Below are positions 17,258 to 26,600 of a stretch of DNA of 64,000 bases, in pieces. Positions within the stretch are counted from its first letter, which is position 1. The number at the start of each line of letters is the position of its first letter. The notes beneath the pieces were generated by a model. That model was given only the letters and a program-made list of their open reading frames with translations, was not told the origin of the DNA and made no database searches. The position numbers and the translations under genes are program-made. This stretch comes from Streptomyces xiamenensis (lineage in GTDB: Bacteria; Actinomycetota; Actinomycetes; Streptomycetales; Streptomycetaceae): NCBI RefSeq assembly GCF_000993785.3, contig NZ_CP009922.3:5208001-5272000 (forward strand), given 5' to 3'.

Positions 17258-18001
17258 CTAGGTGGTCGGGAATTCCATGACGGCCAGCGGATCGGATGTC
17301 GGCTGCGGAGAGCCTCCGGCGGGTTCGACCGTGATGCCCATGCCGGTGGCGCCCTCCAGCGCCCCCTCCATCAGCACGGCCTCATCCGGTGACCCGGGGT
17401 CCATCAGCCCGGCGGGCCGCATCGCACCGTGATCGTCGAACCACAACTGGTACACCATGCCGTCCGGCGGGCTCGGCATTCCCGACGCCACGAACGCGGC
17501 GCGGTCGGCCTCCGCGGACACCACGACGGTGCCGGTGCCTCCGCCCGGCAGCTCTCCGGCGGCGATCCGGGCATCCGGTGCCGAGAGCACCTGGGCGAGC
17601 AGGGCCGACTGCTGCTGGGCGTGGCGGCTGTGTTCGCGGGCGTCCTGGGCCTGCTGCCACTGCCACACGGTGGTGCCGCCCAGGACGGCGGCGGCCAGCG
17701 CGGCGGCGAGCGCGAAGCCGGGCAGCACGCGCCGGGTCCGGCGGCGCAGCGCGCGCAGGGCGCCGGGCGGCGGGTCCTGCCGTACGGTGGCGATCCGCCG
17801 CATGACGTTCTCGCGCAGCTGGGGCGGCGGGGGGACGGCCACCGCGCGGGCCAGCCGGGCCGCGGTCTCCGACAGTTCCCTCACCTCCCGGGCGCAGGCT
17901 TCGCAGCGGTCCAGATGGCGGGTGAACTCCTCGCGCTCCACGGGGGGCAGCGCGTCCAGCGCGTAGGCCCCGCTGAGGGTGTGCACATCCTCGACATTCA
18001 T
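17258..18001 (-). CDS. rskA: RskA-type zinc anti-sigma factor
   Basis: A 247-residue membrane protein. The zinc-binding anti-sigma motif HLDRCEAC (HX3CX2C) starts at about residue 29. One membrane helix follows near residues 95-116, then an extracytoplasmic RskA domain ending in AGGSPQPTSDPLAV. It should hold SigK inactive at the membrane until proteolysis or a redox cue. The ATG overlaps the sigK stop by 4 bases (ATGA). A Gln/Ala/His-rich stalk follows the helix. Confidence 0.92.
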   Translation of the reverse strand: MNVEDVHTLSGAYALDALPPVEREEFTRHLDRCEACAREVRELSETAARLARAVAVPPPPQLRENVMRRIATVRQDPPPGALRALRRRTRRVLPGFALAAALAAAVLGGTTVWQWQQAQDAREHSRHAQQQSALLAQVLSAPDARIAAGELPGGGTGTVVVSAEADRAAFVASGMPSPPDGMVYQLWFDDHGAMRPAGLMDPGSPDEAVLMEGALEGATGMGITVEPAGGSPQPTSDPLAVMEFPTT

Positions 18002-18585
18002 GCCGTCACTCCCAGGCAGTCGCGCAGCCGGATCAGTCCGTCGCGCAGCCGGGTCTTCACCGTGCCCAGCGGCAGCGACAGCACTTCGGCCACCTCGCGG
18101 TAGGTCAGGCCCCGGTAGTAGGCGAGGGTCACCGACTGCCGTTGCCGTTCGGTGAGCCCGCCCATGCAGCGGCGCACCTGTTCGCGCTCCAGGCTGGCCT
18201 CGACCTGTTCGGTCACCTCGTCGTAGGCGGGGGTGTGGTCCAGCAGCGCCGCGCGGTGCTCGCGGTCGCTGGCGGCCTGCGCGGAGCGCACCCGGTCCAC
18301 GGCCCTGCGGTGCGCGAGGGTCATGATCCAGGCCATCGCGGTACCGCGCTCGGGGGCGTAGGACGCGGCCCGGCGCCAGACCTCGACCAAGACCTCCTGG
18401 GTCACCTCCTCGGATTGCGCCGGGTCGCGCAGCACGCTGCGCACCAGCCCGTGGACCGGGCCGGCGACCCGGTCGTAGACGGCGCCGAAGGCGTCCTGGT
18501 CGCCCGCCGCCACCTGGGTGAGCAGCTCTCCCAGGTCGGCGGCGGGCCCGCCCGGAGCGGACAGGGGGGTGGGCACTGGCTCCAT
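17998..18585 (-). CDS. sigK: ECF RNA polymerase sigma factor SigK
   Basis: A 195-residue ECF sigma factor. Region 2 includes the AFGAVYDRVAGPVHGLVRSV area. Region 4 has LTERQRQSVTLAYYRGLTYR and the EVLSLPLGTVKTRLRDG helix-turn-helix. The start chosen has GGAG at good spacing; an upstream in-frame GTG at 18624 is less likely. The only two Cys are 140 and 190, 50 residues apart. I recall the same spacing (Cys133/Cys183) for the redox disulfide of M. tuberculosis SigK. Identity as SigK rests on this, on the RskA partner, and on the conserved target genes next door. Confidence 0.9.
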   Translation of the reverse strand: MEPVPTPLSAPGGPAADLGELLTQVAAGDQDAFGAVYDRVAGPVHGLVRSVLRDPAQSEEVTQEVLVEVWRRAASYAPERGTAMAWIMTLAHRRAVDRVRSAQAASDREHRAALLDHTPAYDEVTEQVEASLEREQVRRCMGGLTERQRQSVTLAYYRGLTYREVAEVLSLPLGTVKTRLRDGLIRLRDCLGVTA

Positions 18586-18651
18586 ACGTGGTCTCCGGTG
18601 ACAGACGGACAGGACGGGTGGCACCCGCGCCGCACGCGGGTGCCACCCGTC

Positions 18652-18678
18652 ATTCGGAGCCGGAAGCGGCCCGGATGG
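18652..18678 (-). promoter_or_regulatory. SigK-type promoter of the sigK operon
   Basis: On the minus strand CCATCC (18678-18673) and CCGAAT (18657-18652) are again 15 bases apart. It is preceded by the same gacCCATCC flank as the other two elements. It lies 67 bases above the sigK ATG, so sigK-rskA-phr should be autoregulated. Confidence 0.75.
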
Positions 18679-18686
18679 GTCAGGGT

Positions 18687-19520
18687 TTACCGGAACGCGG
18701 CGGTCTCCGGGTCGGCGCCGACGCGGGTGTTGGTGTCCAGCGCCGCGATGGCCGCGATGTCGTCGGCGTCCAGCTCGAAGCCGAAGACGTCGATGTTCTC
18801 CTTGATCCGTGCCGGGGTCACGGACTTGGGGATGACGACGTTGCCGAGCTGGAGGTGCCAGCGCAGCACGACCTGGGCGGGGGTCCTGCCGTGCTTGGCG
18901 CCGATCTCGGCGAGCTTGGGGTCATCCAGCAGCCCCTTGCCCGAGCCCAGCGGGGAGTACGCCTCGGTGGCGATGCCCAGCTCGGCGTGCACGCCGCGCG
19001 ACTCGGCCTGCGAGAAGTTCGGGTGCAGTTCGATCTGGTTGATCGCCGGCACGATGGTGCCCTCGTCGATGACCCGGCGCAGGTGCGCGGGACGGAAGTT
19101 GGAGACACCGATGGCCTTGGCCTTGCCGTCGCCGTAGATCTGCTCCATGGCCTTCCACGCCTCGACGTACTGGTCGTACATCGGGGTCGGCCAGTGGATC
19201 AGGTAGAGGTCGACGTACTCCAGGCCCAGCTTCTCCAGCGAGACGTCGATGGCGCGCAGGGCGTCGTCGTAACCGTGGTCGGAGTTCCACAGCTTGGTGG
19301 TGACGAACAGCTCCTCACGCGGCAGCCCCGAGGCGGCCAGCGCCTTGCCGGTGCCGGCCTCGTTGCGGTAGATCGCCGCGGTGTCGATGTGGCGGTAGCC
19401 CGCCTCCAGGGCGCGGCTCACGGCGTCGGTCGCCTGGTCGTCGGGGACCTGCCACACGCCGAAGCCCAGCTGCGGGATCTCTTCGCCGTTGTTCAGAGTG
19501 ACATGGGGGACGCTGCTCAC
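18687..19520 (-). CDS. Aldo/keto reductase (AKR5-like)
   Basis: A 277-residue NADPH-dependent reductase. It has the AKR signatures: GYRHIDTAAIYRNE with catalytic Asp and Tyr, the TTKLWNSDHGYD Lys strand, LYLIHWPTP, and a C-terminal IPKSVTPARIKEN cofactor loop. It reduces aldehydes such as glyoxal or 2,5-diketo-gluconate-like compounds; the substrate is not determined. GTG start. It ends only 9 bases before the sigK promoter. Confidence 0.93.
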   Translation of the reverse strand: MSSVPHVTLNNGEEIPQLGFGVWQVPDDQATDAVSRALEAGYRHIDTAAIYRNEAGTGKALAASGLPREELFVTTKLWNSDHGYDDALRAIDVSLEKLGLEYVDLYLIHWPTPMYDQYVEAWKAMEQIYGDGKAKAIGVSNFRPAHLRRVIDEGTIVPAINQIELHPNFSQAESRGVHAELGIATEAYSPLGSGKGLLDDPKLAEIGAKHGRTPAQVVLRWHLQLGNVVIPKSVTPARIKENIDVFGFELDADDIAAIAALDTNTRVGADPETAAFR

Positions 19521-19540
19521 GTACGAATCATTCCTTCTTC

Positions 19541-19557
19541 TGATCGGGAACCGATCA
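19541..19557. promoter_or_regulatory. Inverted repeat between divergent genes, operator-like
   Basis: TGATCGG and CCGATCA form a perfect 7-base inverted repeat with a GAA spacer. It lies 21 bases above the aldo/keto reductase start and 69 bases above the symporter start. It looks like a dimeric repressor site. No regulator gene is adjacent, so the factor is unknown. Confidence 0.5.
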
Positions 19558-19625
19558 CTTGGTAGTCGTTTGCCTATCGTCCATGATCCGGCCCGGCGGC
19601 GCAGCCCTCAGTGGCGGAGGGCACA

Positions 19626-20624
19626 ATGGCGCGAGTGCGTGCATTGACCCGGTTCATCGACCCCTTCATCCTGCTGCTGATGGCAACCGTCGGCCTGGCC
19701 GCGCTGTTCCCGGTCGGCGGCTCCGCCGCGGAAGCCGTGGACGGGGCGACCAAGATCTTCATCGGACTGCTGTTCTTCCTCTACGGAGCACGGCTGTCCA
19801 CCCAGGAGGCGATGGACGGGGTACGCCACTGGCGACTCCATGTGACCATCCTGGCCTGCACGTTCCTGATCTTCCCGCTGCTCGGTCTCGCCGCCCGCGG
19901 CCTCACCCCCTGGCTGATCACCGACGACCTGTACACCGGGCTGCTGTTCCTGTGCCTGGTCCCCTCCACCGTGCAGTCCTCGATCGCCTTCACCTCCATC
20001 GCGCGCGGCAACGTGGCCGGGGCCATCGCCGCCGGGTCCTTCTCCTCGATGGCCGGGATCGTCATCACCCCGCTGCTGGCCGCCGCGTTCATCGGCGCGA
20101 GCTCGGGCTTCAGCGCCGACGCGCTGCTGTCGATCGGTGCCCAGCTGCTCCTGCCGTTCCTCGCCGGGCAACTGCTGCGCCGCTGGATCGGCGGCTTCAT
20201 CGCCCGCCACCGGGTGCTGGTGAAGATCGTCGACCGCGGCTCGATCCTGGTGGTCGTCTACGCCGCGTTCAGTGAGGGCATGAACGAGGGCATCTGGTCC
20301 CAGGCCAGCTGGGGGCGGCTGCTGGCGCTGCTCGCGGTCGAGGGGGTGCTGCTGACGATCATGCTGCTGCTGACCACCCACGGCGCCGGCCGCCTGGGCT
20401 TCGGACGGGCCGACCGGATCGCCATCACCTTCGCCGGATCCAAGAAGTCACTGGCGGCCGGCCTGCCGATGGCCGGGGTGATCTTCCCCGAGCAGACGGC
20501 GCTGGCCGTGCTCCCGCTGATGCTCTTCCACCAGCTTCAGCTGCTGGTGTGCGCGTTCTTGGCCCGCCGCTGGTCGGAGGAGGACGAGTCGCCGGGAAGC
20601 ACCAGCCGTTCACTCCCCGAGTAG
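19626..20624 (+). CDS. SBF-type (bile acid:sodium symporter family) transporter
   Basis: A 332-residue membrane protein with about 10 helices and the SBF7/ASBT-like layout. It has an IFIGLLFFLYGARLS helix, a PSTVQSSIAFTSIARGN segment at the crossover, and FAGSKKSLAAGLPMA near the end. It probably imports an organic anion with sodium. A GGAGG site five bases before ATG 19626 decides the start over an in-frame GTG at 19611. The 3' end overlaps the convergent fdhD by 88 bases. Confidence 0.88.
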   Translation: MARVRALTRFIDPFILLLMATVGLAALFPVGGSAAEAVDGATKIFIGLLFFLYGARLSTQEAMDGVRHWRLHVTILACTFLIFPLLGLAARGLTPWLITDDLYTGLLFLCLVPSTVQSSIAFTSIARGNVAGAIAAGSFSSMAGIVITPLLAAAFIGASSGFSADALLSIGAQLLLPFLAGQLLRRWIGGFIARHRVLVKIVDRGSILVVVYAAFSEGMNEGIWSQASWGRLLALLAVEGVLLTIMLLLTTHGAGRLGFGRADRIAITFAGSKKSLAAGLPMAGVIFPEQTALAVLPLMLFHQLQLLVCAFLARRWSEEDESPGSTSRSLPE

Positions 20625-21421
20625 ACGTTCATCGAGGTGCCGCGCAGAAAGCCGACCAGCGTCAGCCCGGCCTCCTCCGCCAGCTCCACGGCGAGGGCGG
20701 ACGGTGCGGACACCGCGGCCAGCGCCGGGATCCCGGCCATCACGGCCTTCTGCACCAGCTCGAAGGAGGCCCGCCCCGACACCAGCAGCACGGTGTCCGC
20801 CAGCGGCAGCCGCCCGGCGGTCAGCGCCCGCCCCACCACCTTGTCGACGGCGTTGTGCCGCCCCACGTCCTCCCGTACGTCCAGCAGCTCACCCGTGCCG
20901 TCGAACAGCGCGGCGGCGTGCAGCCCGCCGGTCCGGTCGAAGACCCGCTGGTGCTCGCGCAGCCGCTCGGGCAGCGCCGACAGCAGCGCCGGGGTGAGCA
21001 CCGGGCCGCCGGCCAGCGGCAGCGGCCAGCGGGCCGTGGTGCGCACCGCGTCCAGCGACGCCTTGCCGCACAGCCCGCAGGAGGAGGTGGTGTACACCTT
21101 CCGCTCCAGGGACGCGTCCGGCGGCGCGACACCGTCGGCCAGCCGGACGTCCACCACGTTGTACGTGTTCGAGCCGTCCGCGGTGGCCCCGGCGCAGTAG
21201 GCGACGCGCGTGACCTCGTCGGCCGCCGCCACCACGCCCTCGCTCACGAGAAAACCGGTGGCCAGGGCGAAGTCGTCGCCCGGCGTGCGCATGGTGATGG
21301 CCAGCGGACGCCCGTTGACCCGGATCTCCACTGGCTCCTCGCCGACCAGGGTGTCGGGGCGCTCACTGACCGCCCCGTCCCGGATCCGCACCACCCGCCG
21401 CCGCTCCGTGACCCGTCCCAT
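20537..21421 (-). CDS. fdhD: Formate dehydrogenase accessory sulfurtransferase FdhD
   Basis: A 294-residue FdhD protein. The CxxC sulfur carrier lies in TTSSCGLCGKAS. Other family blocks are TPGDDFALATGFLVSEG, DVREDVGRHNAVDKVVG and SGRASFELVQKAVMAGIP. It moves sulfur from a cysteine desulfurase to the molybdenum cofactor of formate dehydrogenase; no dehydrogenase gene is in the window. Start 21421 is taken at MGRVTERRR. The last 29 codons run antisense to the symporter end. Confidence 0.93.
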   Translation of the reverse strand: MGRVTERRRVVRIRDGAVSERPDTLVGEEPVEIRVNGRPLAITMRTPGDDFALATGFLVSEGVVAAADEVTRVAYCAGATADGSNTYNVVDVRLADGVAPPDASLERKVYTTSSCGLCGKASLDAVRTTARWPLPLAGGPVLTPALLSALPERLREHQRVFDRTGGLHAAALFDGTGELLDVREDVGRHNAVDKVVGRALTAGRLPLADTVLLVSGRASFELVQKAVMAGIPALAAVSAPSALAVELAEEAGLTLVGFLRGTSMNVYSGSERLVLPGDSSSSDQRRAKNAHTSS

Positions 21422-21646
21422 ACGGCCATCATGCCGCATCGGGCACCACCTCGACGATGCGCGGACCGGACCCCGCCGCGTGCCGCGGTTCCCGGCGAAG
21501 CCGCGCCCGGCGGGCGACGGGCCCGTTCCGCCGACGCGCGCCACCGCCCGCCGCGGAAGCGCCCGATTCCCCTTCCACCAGGGCGTGTTGGGATCACACA
21601 GCCCATGGCCTTAACCTAGCGCGAGCAACCCACTGCTCTGCGTGAA

Positions 21647-23485
21647 ATGGATCTGCCCATGACCGGCGCCACCACGGGTCCGCTCCGCACCGTCGTCCCC
21701 GCTCCGTATCGCGCACCCACCGCACCCGGGCTCCCCGACTCCCGGGCGCTGACCGCCCTGCTGCTGCGGGACGGCCCGGGGAACCCCCACGCGTTCTGGC
21801 GCGGCCTGCTGCGCGACGAGCGTCTGCACCACCATCCGCGACTGCGGCGGGAGGAACGCCACCGGGAGACCTACGACCGGCTGCGCCTGGTCAACGAGCG
21901 CCACGGGGACGCCATCGCGCTCGCCCTGGACCCGCGCGGGCTGGCCGCCGCCCACGAGTGGCTGGCCGTGGCGGACGGCGCACTGGCGACGGTGGCCGGC
22001 ATCCACTACAACCTGTTCCTCGGCAGCCTGCTGGACGATGACCGCTCCGCCTCCCGGGACCTGCGGGACATCACGGCCATGGACCGTGTCGGAACGTTTC
22101 TGTGCACCGAGTACGACCACGGGAACGACGCCGCCGCGCTGCGCACCACCGCCCGCCACGACCCCAGGTCACGCGGCTTCGTGCTGCACACCCCGGACCG
22201 GGGCGCGCGCAAGTACATGCCCAACACCGGCCCCGCGGGCGGCCCCAAGAGCGCCGTGGTCGCCGCACGGCTGCTGGTCGCCGGTGAGGATCACGGTGTC
22301 TTCCTCTTCCTCACCCCGCTCTCGGACGCCGACGGCCCGCTGCCCGGCATCCGGATCGAGGAACTCCCCGACCGCGTCGGCAGCCCGGTCGACCACTGCG
22401 CCACCACCTTCGACGGCGTGCGGCTGCCGTACACCGCGCTCCTCCAGGGCGCCCACGGCACGCTCACCCCCGACGGCCGGTTCGACAGCGCCGTACGCAG
22501 CCCGCGCCGGCGCTTCCTGTCGGCCATCGGCCGGGTGACCACCGGCAAGCTGTGCATGAGCGCCGCCACCCTCGGCGGCGCGCGGGCCGCGCTGGCCATC
22601 GCGATCCGCCACGCCCACCAGCGCCACATCTCCGCGCCGGCGGCCGGCCGCCGGGTGCCCCTGGCGGCGCACCGCAGCCACACCGGGCGGCTGCTGGAGG
22701 CGGTGGCGCACGCCTTCGCCATGACGTTCCTGCACCGCCGGACGACCGCAGTCGCGATCGACGCGCCCGAGGCGGAACGGGCCGAGGCGGAGCGGGAGGC
22801 GGCCATCGCCAAGGGCTGGATCACCTGGCAGGCGCGGCAGGTCATCACCGAGGCCCGCGAACGCTGCGGCGCCCGGGGGCTGTTCCCCGTGAACGGGCTG
22901 GCCGAGCACGCGGCCAACACGGAGGGGGCGATCACCGCCGAGGGCGACAATCTGGCGATCTGGTGCAAGGCCGGGGCCGAGTTGCTGTTCGCGCCCACCC
23001 CCTCCGTCCTCCCGGCCGCCCCGCCCGGCACGAGCGACGTGGCGGATCCGGACGCGCTGCGGGCGCTGCTGGCGGCGGTGGAGACGTGCTGGCACGAGCG
23101 GGCCCGCGCCGATCTGCGGTCGGGGCCGCGCGGCGATTCACTGGCCCGCTGGAACGGCGCCTCGGGGGCCGTCCTCGAACTCGTCGCGCTGCACGCCGCC
23201 GGCCGCGCGGCGGACGCCTTCGCCGCGGCGGAGGCCACCGTCGGGCACGGCCCGACCCGGGCCGTACTGAGCGATCTGCGCCGCCTGTTCCTGCTGCGGA
23301 CCCTCGCGGGCCGCACGGGGGAGTTGCTGGCGGACGGCCACCTGAGGGCGGATCAGGTACGGGATGTCCCGGCCGCCGTGGAGCGGACGATCGCCCGGCT
23401 CGCCCCACATCTGGCGTGTCTGGGAGACGCGTTCGGGCTGCCGGAGGAGTATCTGGCCTCGCTCCCGATGCTGTCGGAACCCTGA
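21647..23485 (+). CDS. Acyl-CoA oxidase/dehydrogenase family flavoprotein
   Basis: A 612-residue protein of the acyl-CoA oxidase type. It has FLCTEYDHGNDAAALRTTA (the flavin/substrate strand), FVLHTPDRGARKYMPNTGP, then LFLTPL, and a late QVITEARERCGARG helix that typically precedes the cofactor contact. It oxidises acyl-CoA to enoyl-CoA. Two ATGs are possible (21647 and 21659); neither has a clear ribosome site. It is monocistronic, and a 10-bp hairpin follows. The 225 bases before it hold no other gene. Confidence 0.85.
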   Translation: MDLPMTGATTGPLRTVVPAPYRAPTAPGLPDSRALTALLLRDGPGNPHAFWRGLLRDERLHHHPRLRREERHRETYDRLRLVNERHGDAIALALDPRGLAAAHEWLAVADGALATVAGIHYNLFLGSLLDDDRSASRDLRDITAMDRVGTFLCTEYDHGNDAAALRTTARHDPRSRGFVLHTPDRGARKYMPNTGPAGGPKSAVVAARLLVAGEDHGVFLFLTPLSDADGPLPGIRIEELPDRVGSPVDHCATTFDGVRLPYTALLQGAHGTLTPDGRFDSAVRSPRRRFLSAIGRVTTGKLCMSAATLGGARAALAIAIRHAHQRHISAPAAGRRVPLAAHRSHTGRLLEAVAHAFAMTFLHRRTTAVAIDAPEAERAEAEREAAIAKGWITWQARQVITEARERCGARGLFPVNGLAEHAANTEGAITAEGDNLAIWCKAGAELLFAPTPSVLPAAPPGTSDVADPDALRALLAAVETCWHERARADLRSGPRGDSLARWNGASGAVLELVALHAAGRAADAFAAAEATVGHGPTRAVLSDLRRLFLLRTLAGRTGELLADGHLRADQVRDVPAAVERTIARLAPHLACLGDAFGLPEEYLASLPMLSEP

Positions 23486-23497
23486 GGAGCGGCCCGC

Positions 23498-23540
23498 TGC
23501 CCCCACCGTCCGGCCGCCCCGCCGTCCAGCCCGGTGGGGG
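23498..23540 (+). terminator. Terminator after the acyl-CoA oxidase gene
   Basis: A 10-base arm (GCCCCCACCG, 23498-23507) pairs perfectly with 23531-23540 across a 23-base loop, 12 bases after the stop. There is no T-run. Confidence 0.6.
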
Positions 23541-23664
23541 CGGCGGGGGACGGCAGGGGTCCCGGGAGGACGCAGGATTCGCGGATCCGGAGGGGCGGCG
23601 TCGGAAAACTTTCAGGGCTCCCACCCCCTTACCTTCCGGAAGAATCCCGGAAATTATCGCGGAC

Positions 23665-26600
23665 ATGACGAGCCGCCGTGCGTTTCTGAGCCTGCTTCCG
23701 CTGACCGCGGCGACAGCCGCCGCCGTGCCCGCCGCCACCCCCGCCCAGGCCACCGGGCGCAGGAGCTCCACCTTCATCGCCTCGACTTGGCAGCCGGGCT
23801 CCCTCACCCTGGCCGCGAGCGGCACAGCGGCGCCGCTGGTGGTGAGTTCCGCCGACCATCCCGGCGTGCTGCGCGTCACCGGCGACCTGCGGGACGACAT
23901 CGAACGGGTCACCGGCGTCGCACCCGCCGTCCACCATCACCACCACCACGACGGCCTCCCCGCCACGGCCGCCCGTGAGATCGTCATCATCGGCACCATC
24001 GGCCGCAGCCCCTTCGTCGACCGGCTGATCGCCGGTGGCCGGCTCGACGTCAGCGGTATCGAGGGCCGCTGGGAGACCAGCCTCCAGCAGATCGTCGACG
24101 ACCCGGCCCCCGGCGTGGACCGCGCCCTGGTCATCGCGGGCAGCGACCAGCGCGGCACCATCTACGGCGTGTACGAGACCTCCCGCCAGCTCGGCGTCTC
24201 CCCCTGGTACTGGTGGAACGACGTCCCCGCCCGGCGCCGCGAGCGCGCGTACGTCCTGCCCGGCCGGCACACCCAGGGCACCCCGGCCGTGAAGTACCGG
24301 GGCTTCTTCATCAACGACGAGAACCCTGCCCTGGGCACCTGGGCCCCGCGGCACTTCGGCCCTGGACACGCGCCCGGCCACCCGGGCGGCTTCACCAGCG
24401 CCCTCTACGCCCGCGTCTTCGAGGTCATGCTCCGCCTGAAGGCCAACTACCTGTGGCCGGCCGTGTGGGGCCGGGCCTTCGCCGAGGACGACCCGGCGAA
24501 CCACGCCACCGCCAAGGAGTACGGCATCGTCATGGGCACCTCCCACGAGGGGCCGATGATGCGCGGCATCGAGGAGTGGAACCGGCACGCCGGCGGCGGC
24601 ACCGACCCGTACGGCGGCAACGGGGAGTGGAGCTACCGCCGCAACCGCGAAGCGGTCGAACGCTACTGGGCGGACGGCATCCGCCGCATGAAGGAGGAGG
24701 ACTTCGAGGGCGTGGTCACCCTCGGCATGCGGGGCAACGGCGACGTCAGCCTGCCGGACGGCGACGGCATCGAGCTGATGGAATCCATCCTGGCCGCGCA
24801 GCGCGACATCCTGAAGGACGCCGGCCACCTGGACGTCCCGCAGGTCCAGACCCTGTACAAGGAAGTGCAGCGCTACTGGGACCAGGGCCTGCGCCCACCG
24901 GACGACGTCACGGTCATCTTCTGCGACGACAACTGGGGCAACCTGCGCAAGCTCCCCGACCAGAGCCTCCCCGAACGCTCCGGCGGCTACGGCCTGTACT
25001 ACCACTTCGACTACGTCGGCGTCGGCCGCAACTACAAGTGGGTCGACACCGTCAACCTCGCCTCCACCTGGGAACAGCTGCACCTGGCCCACCAGTACGG
25101 CGTCGACCGCCTGTGGGTGGTCAACTGCGGCGACATGAAGGCGGAGGAACTCCCGCTGCAATTCTTCCTGGACTACGCCTGGGACCCCGGTCGCTGGACC
25201 CTGGACCGGCTGGGGGAGTGGGAACGTGCCTACGCGGAGACGAACTTCGGCCCGCGCCACGCGGCGGAGATCGCCGAGGTCCTGCACACGTACGGGGTCC
25301 TCCAGTCCCGCCGCAAGCCGGAACTGCTGAACCGGCGCATCACCGTGGACCCGGACACGGGGGAGGTGTTCCACGACGACGCGGCCACCCCCTACTCACT
25401 GGAGAACTACCGCGAACTGGAACGCGTCACGGCCGAGTGGGAACACCTGGACGACCGGGCGGAACGCATCGCGCACACCCTCCCGGCCGAACAGCGCGAC
25501 GCCTACTACCAGCTGGTCCAGTACCAGGTGGAGGCCACGGCGAACCTGTACGCCCTGCGCGCCGCCCAGTTCACCGGCTTGCTCTACGCCCGACAGGGGC
25601 GGGCCGCCACCAACGCGCTGGCGGACGCGGCCGAGGCCCGGTTCGCGGACGACCGCGCGATGTCGGATTACTACAACACCACGCTGGCCGACGGGAAGTG
25701 GAGCGGGTTCCAGACCCAGCCGAAGATCGGCTACGGGGACGTGGAGCGGTACGGCCCCGACGCCGGCTGGCAGCAGCCCCAGACCCCCGACCACCAGGCG
25801 CTGCCGGACGCCATCCACCCCGCTCCGCGCCGCATCGACGTGCCGGAACGAGCTGAGCTGGGGGTGGCCGTGGACGGCTCGACCGCGTGGTGGCCGGATA
25901 CGAAGGAACCACTGGTCCTCCCGGAGTTCTCCCCGTACCAGACCGCCCCCGAGCAGTACATCGAGATCTTCAACCGGGGACAGCGGCCCTTCTCCTGCAC
26001 GGTGACGCCGTCCGAGAAGTGGCTGAAGGTCTCCCACTCCGGCGTGCCGGTGGGCGACCAGCTGCGGGTCACGGTGACGGTCGACTGGGCGAAGGCGCCC
26101 CGCGGCCGGACGCGGGCCTCGATCACGGTGCGTGGCCCGAACGGCGCGAAGGCCCGCGTCCTGGCCCCCGTCCACCGGCCGGAGGTCAACCGGCACGAGC
26201 TGAAGGGCTTCATCGAGGCGGGCGGCTACGTGGCCATGGAGGCCGACCACCACACCCGCGCGGTGGGCGCGGGCGGCGTCCGCTGGCACCGCCTGCCGGA
26301 CGCGGGCCGCACCGGTGCCGCGATGACCCCCTTCCCGGTGACCGCCGCCCGCTTCGCCCCGGGCGCCGGGCCGTGCCTGGAGTACGACCTGACGCTGTTC
26401 AGTGCGGGGCGGCTGCGACTGTGGGTGTACGCCTCCCCGAGGAACAACGTCCTGCCGACGGACGGCCTGACGTACGCGGTCTCCTTCGACGACCAGCCGC
26501 CGCAGGAGGTGAACATCACGACCGCCACGGGCGCCGACGACACGGCGATGAACAAGCAGTGGGAGCGCAACACCTCGGACAACATCAACCTGACGGCGAC

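Noticed and set aside
22552..23664. Upstream extension of the GH115 frame by 371 codons
   Set aside because: It is read inside the acyl-CoA oxidase gene in another frame and has low-complexity composition. The Tat-type signal at 23665 fixes the real start.
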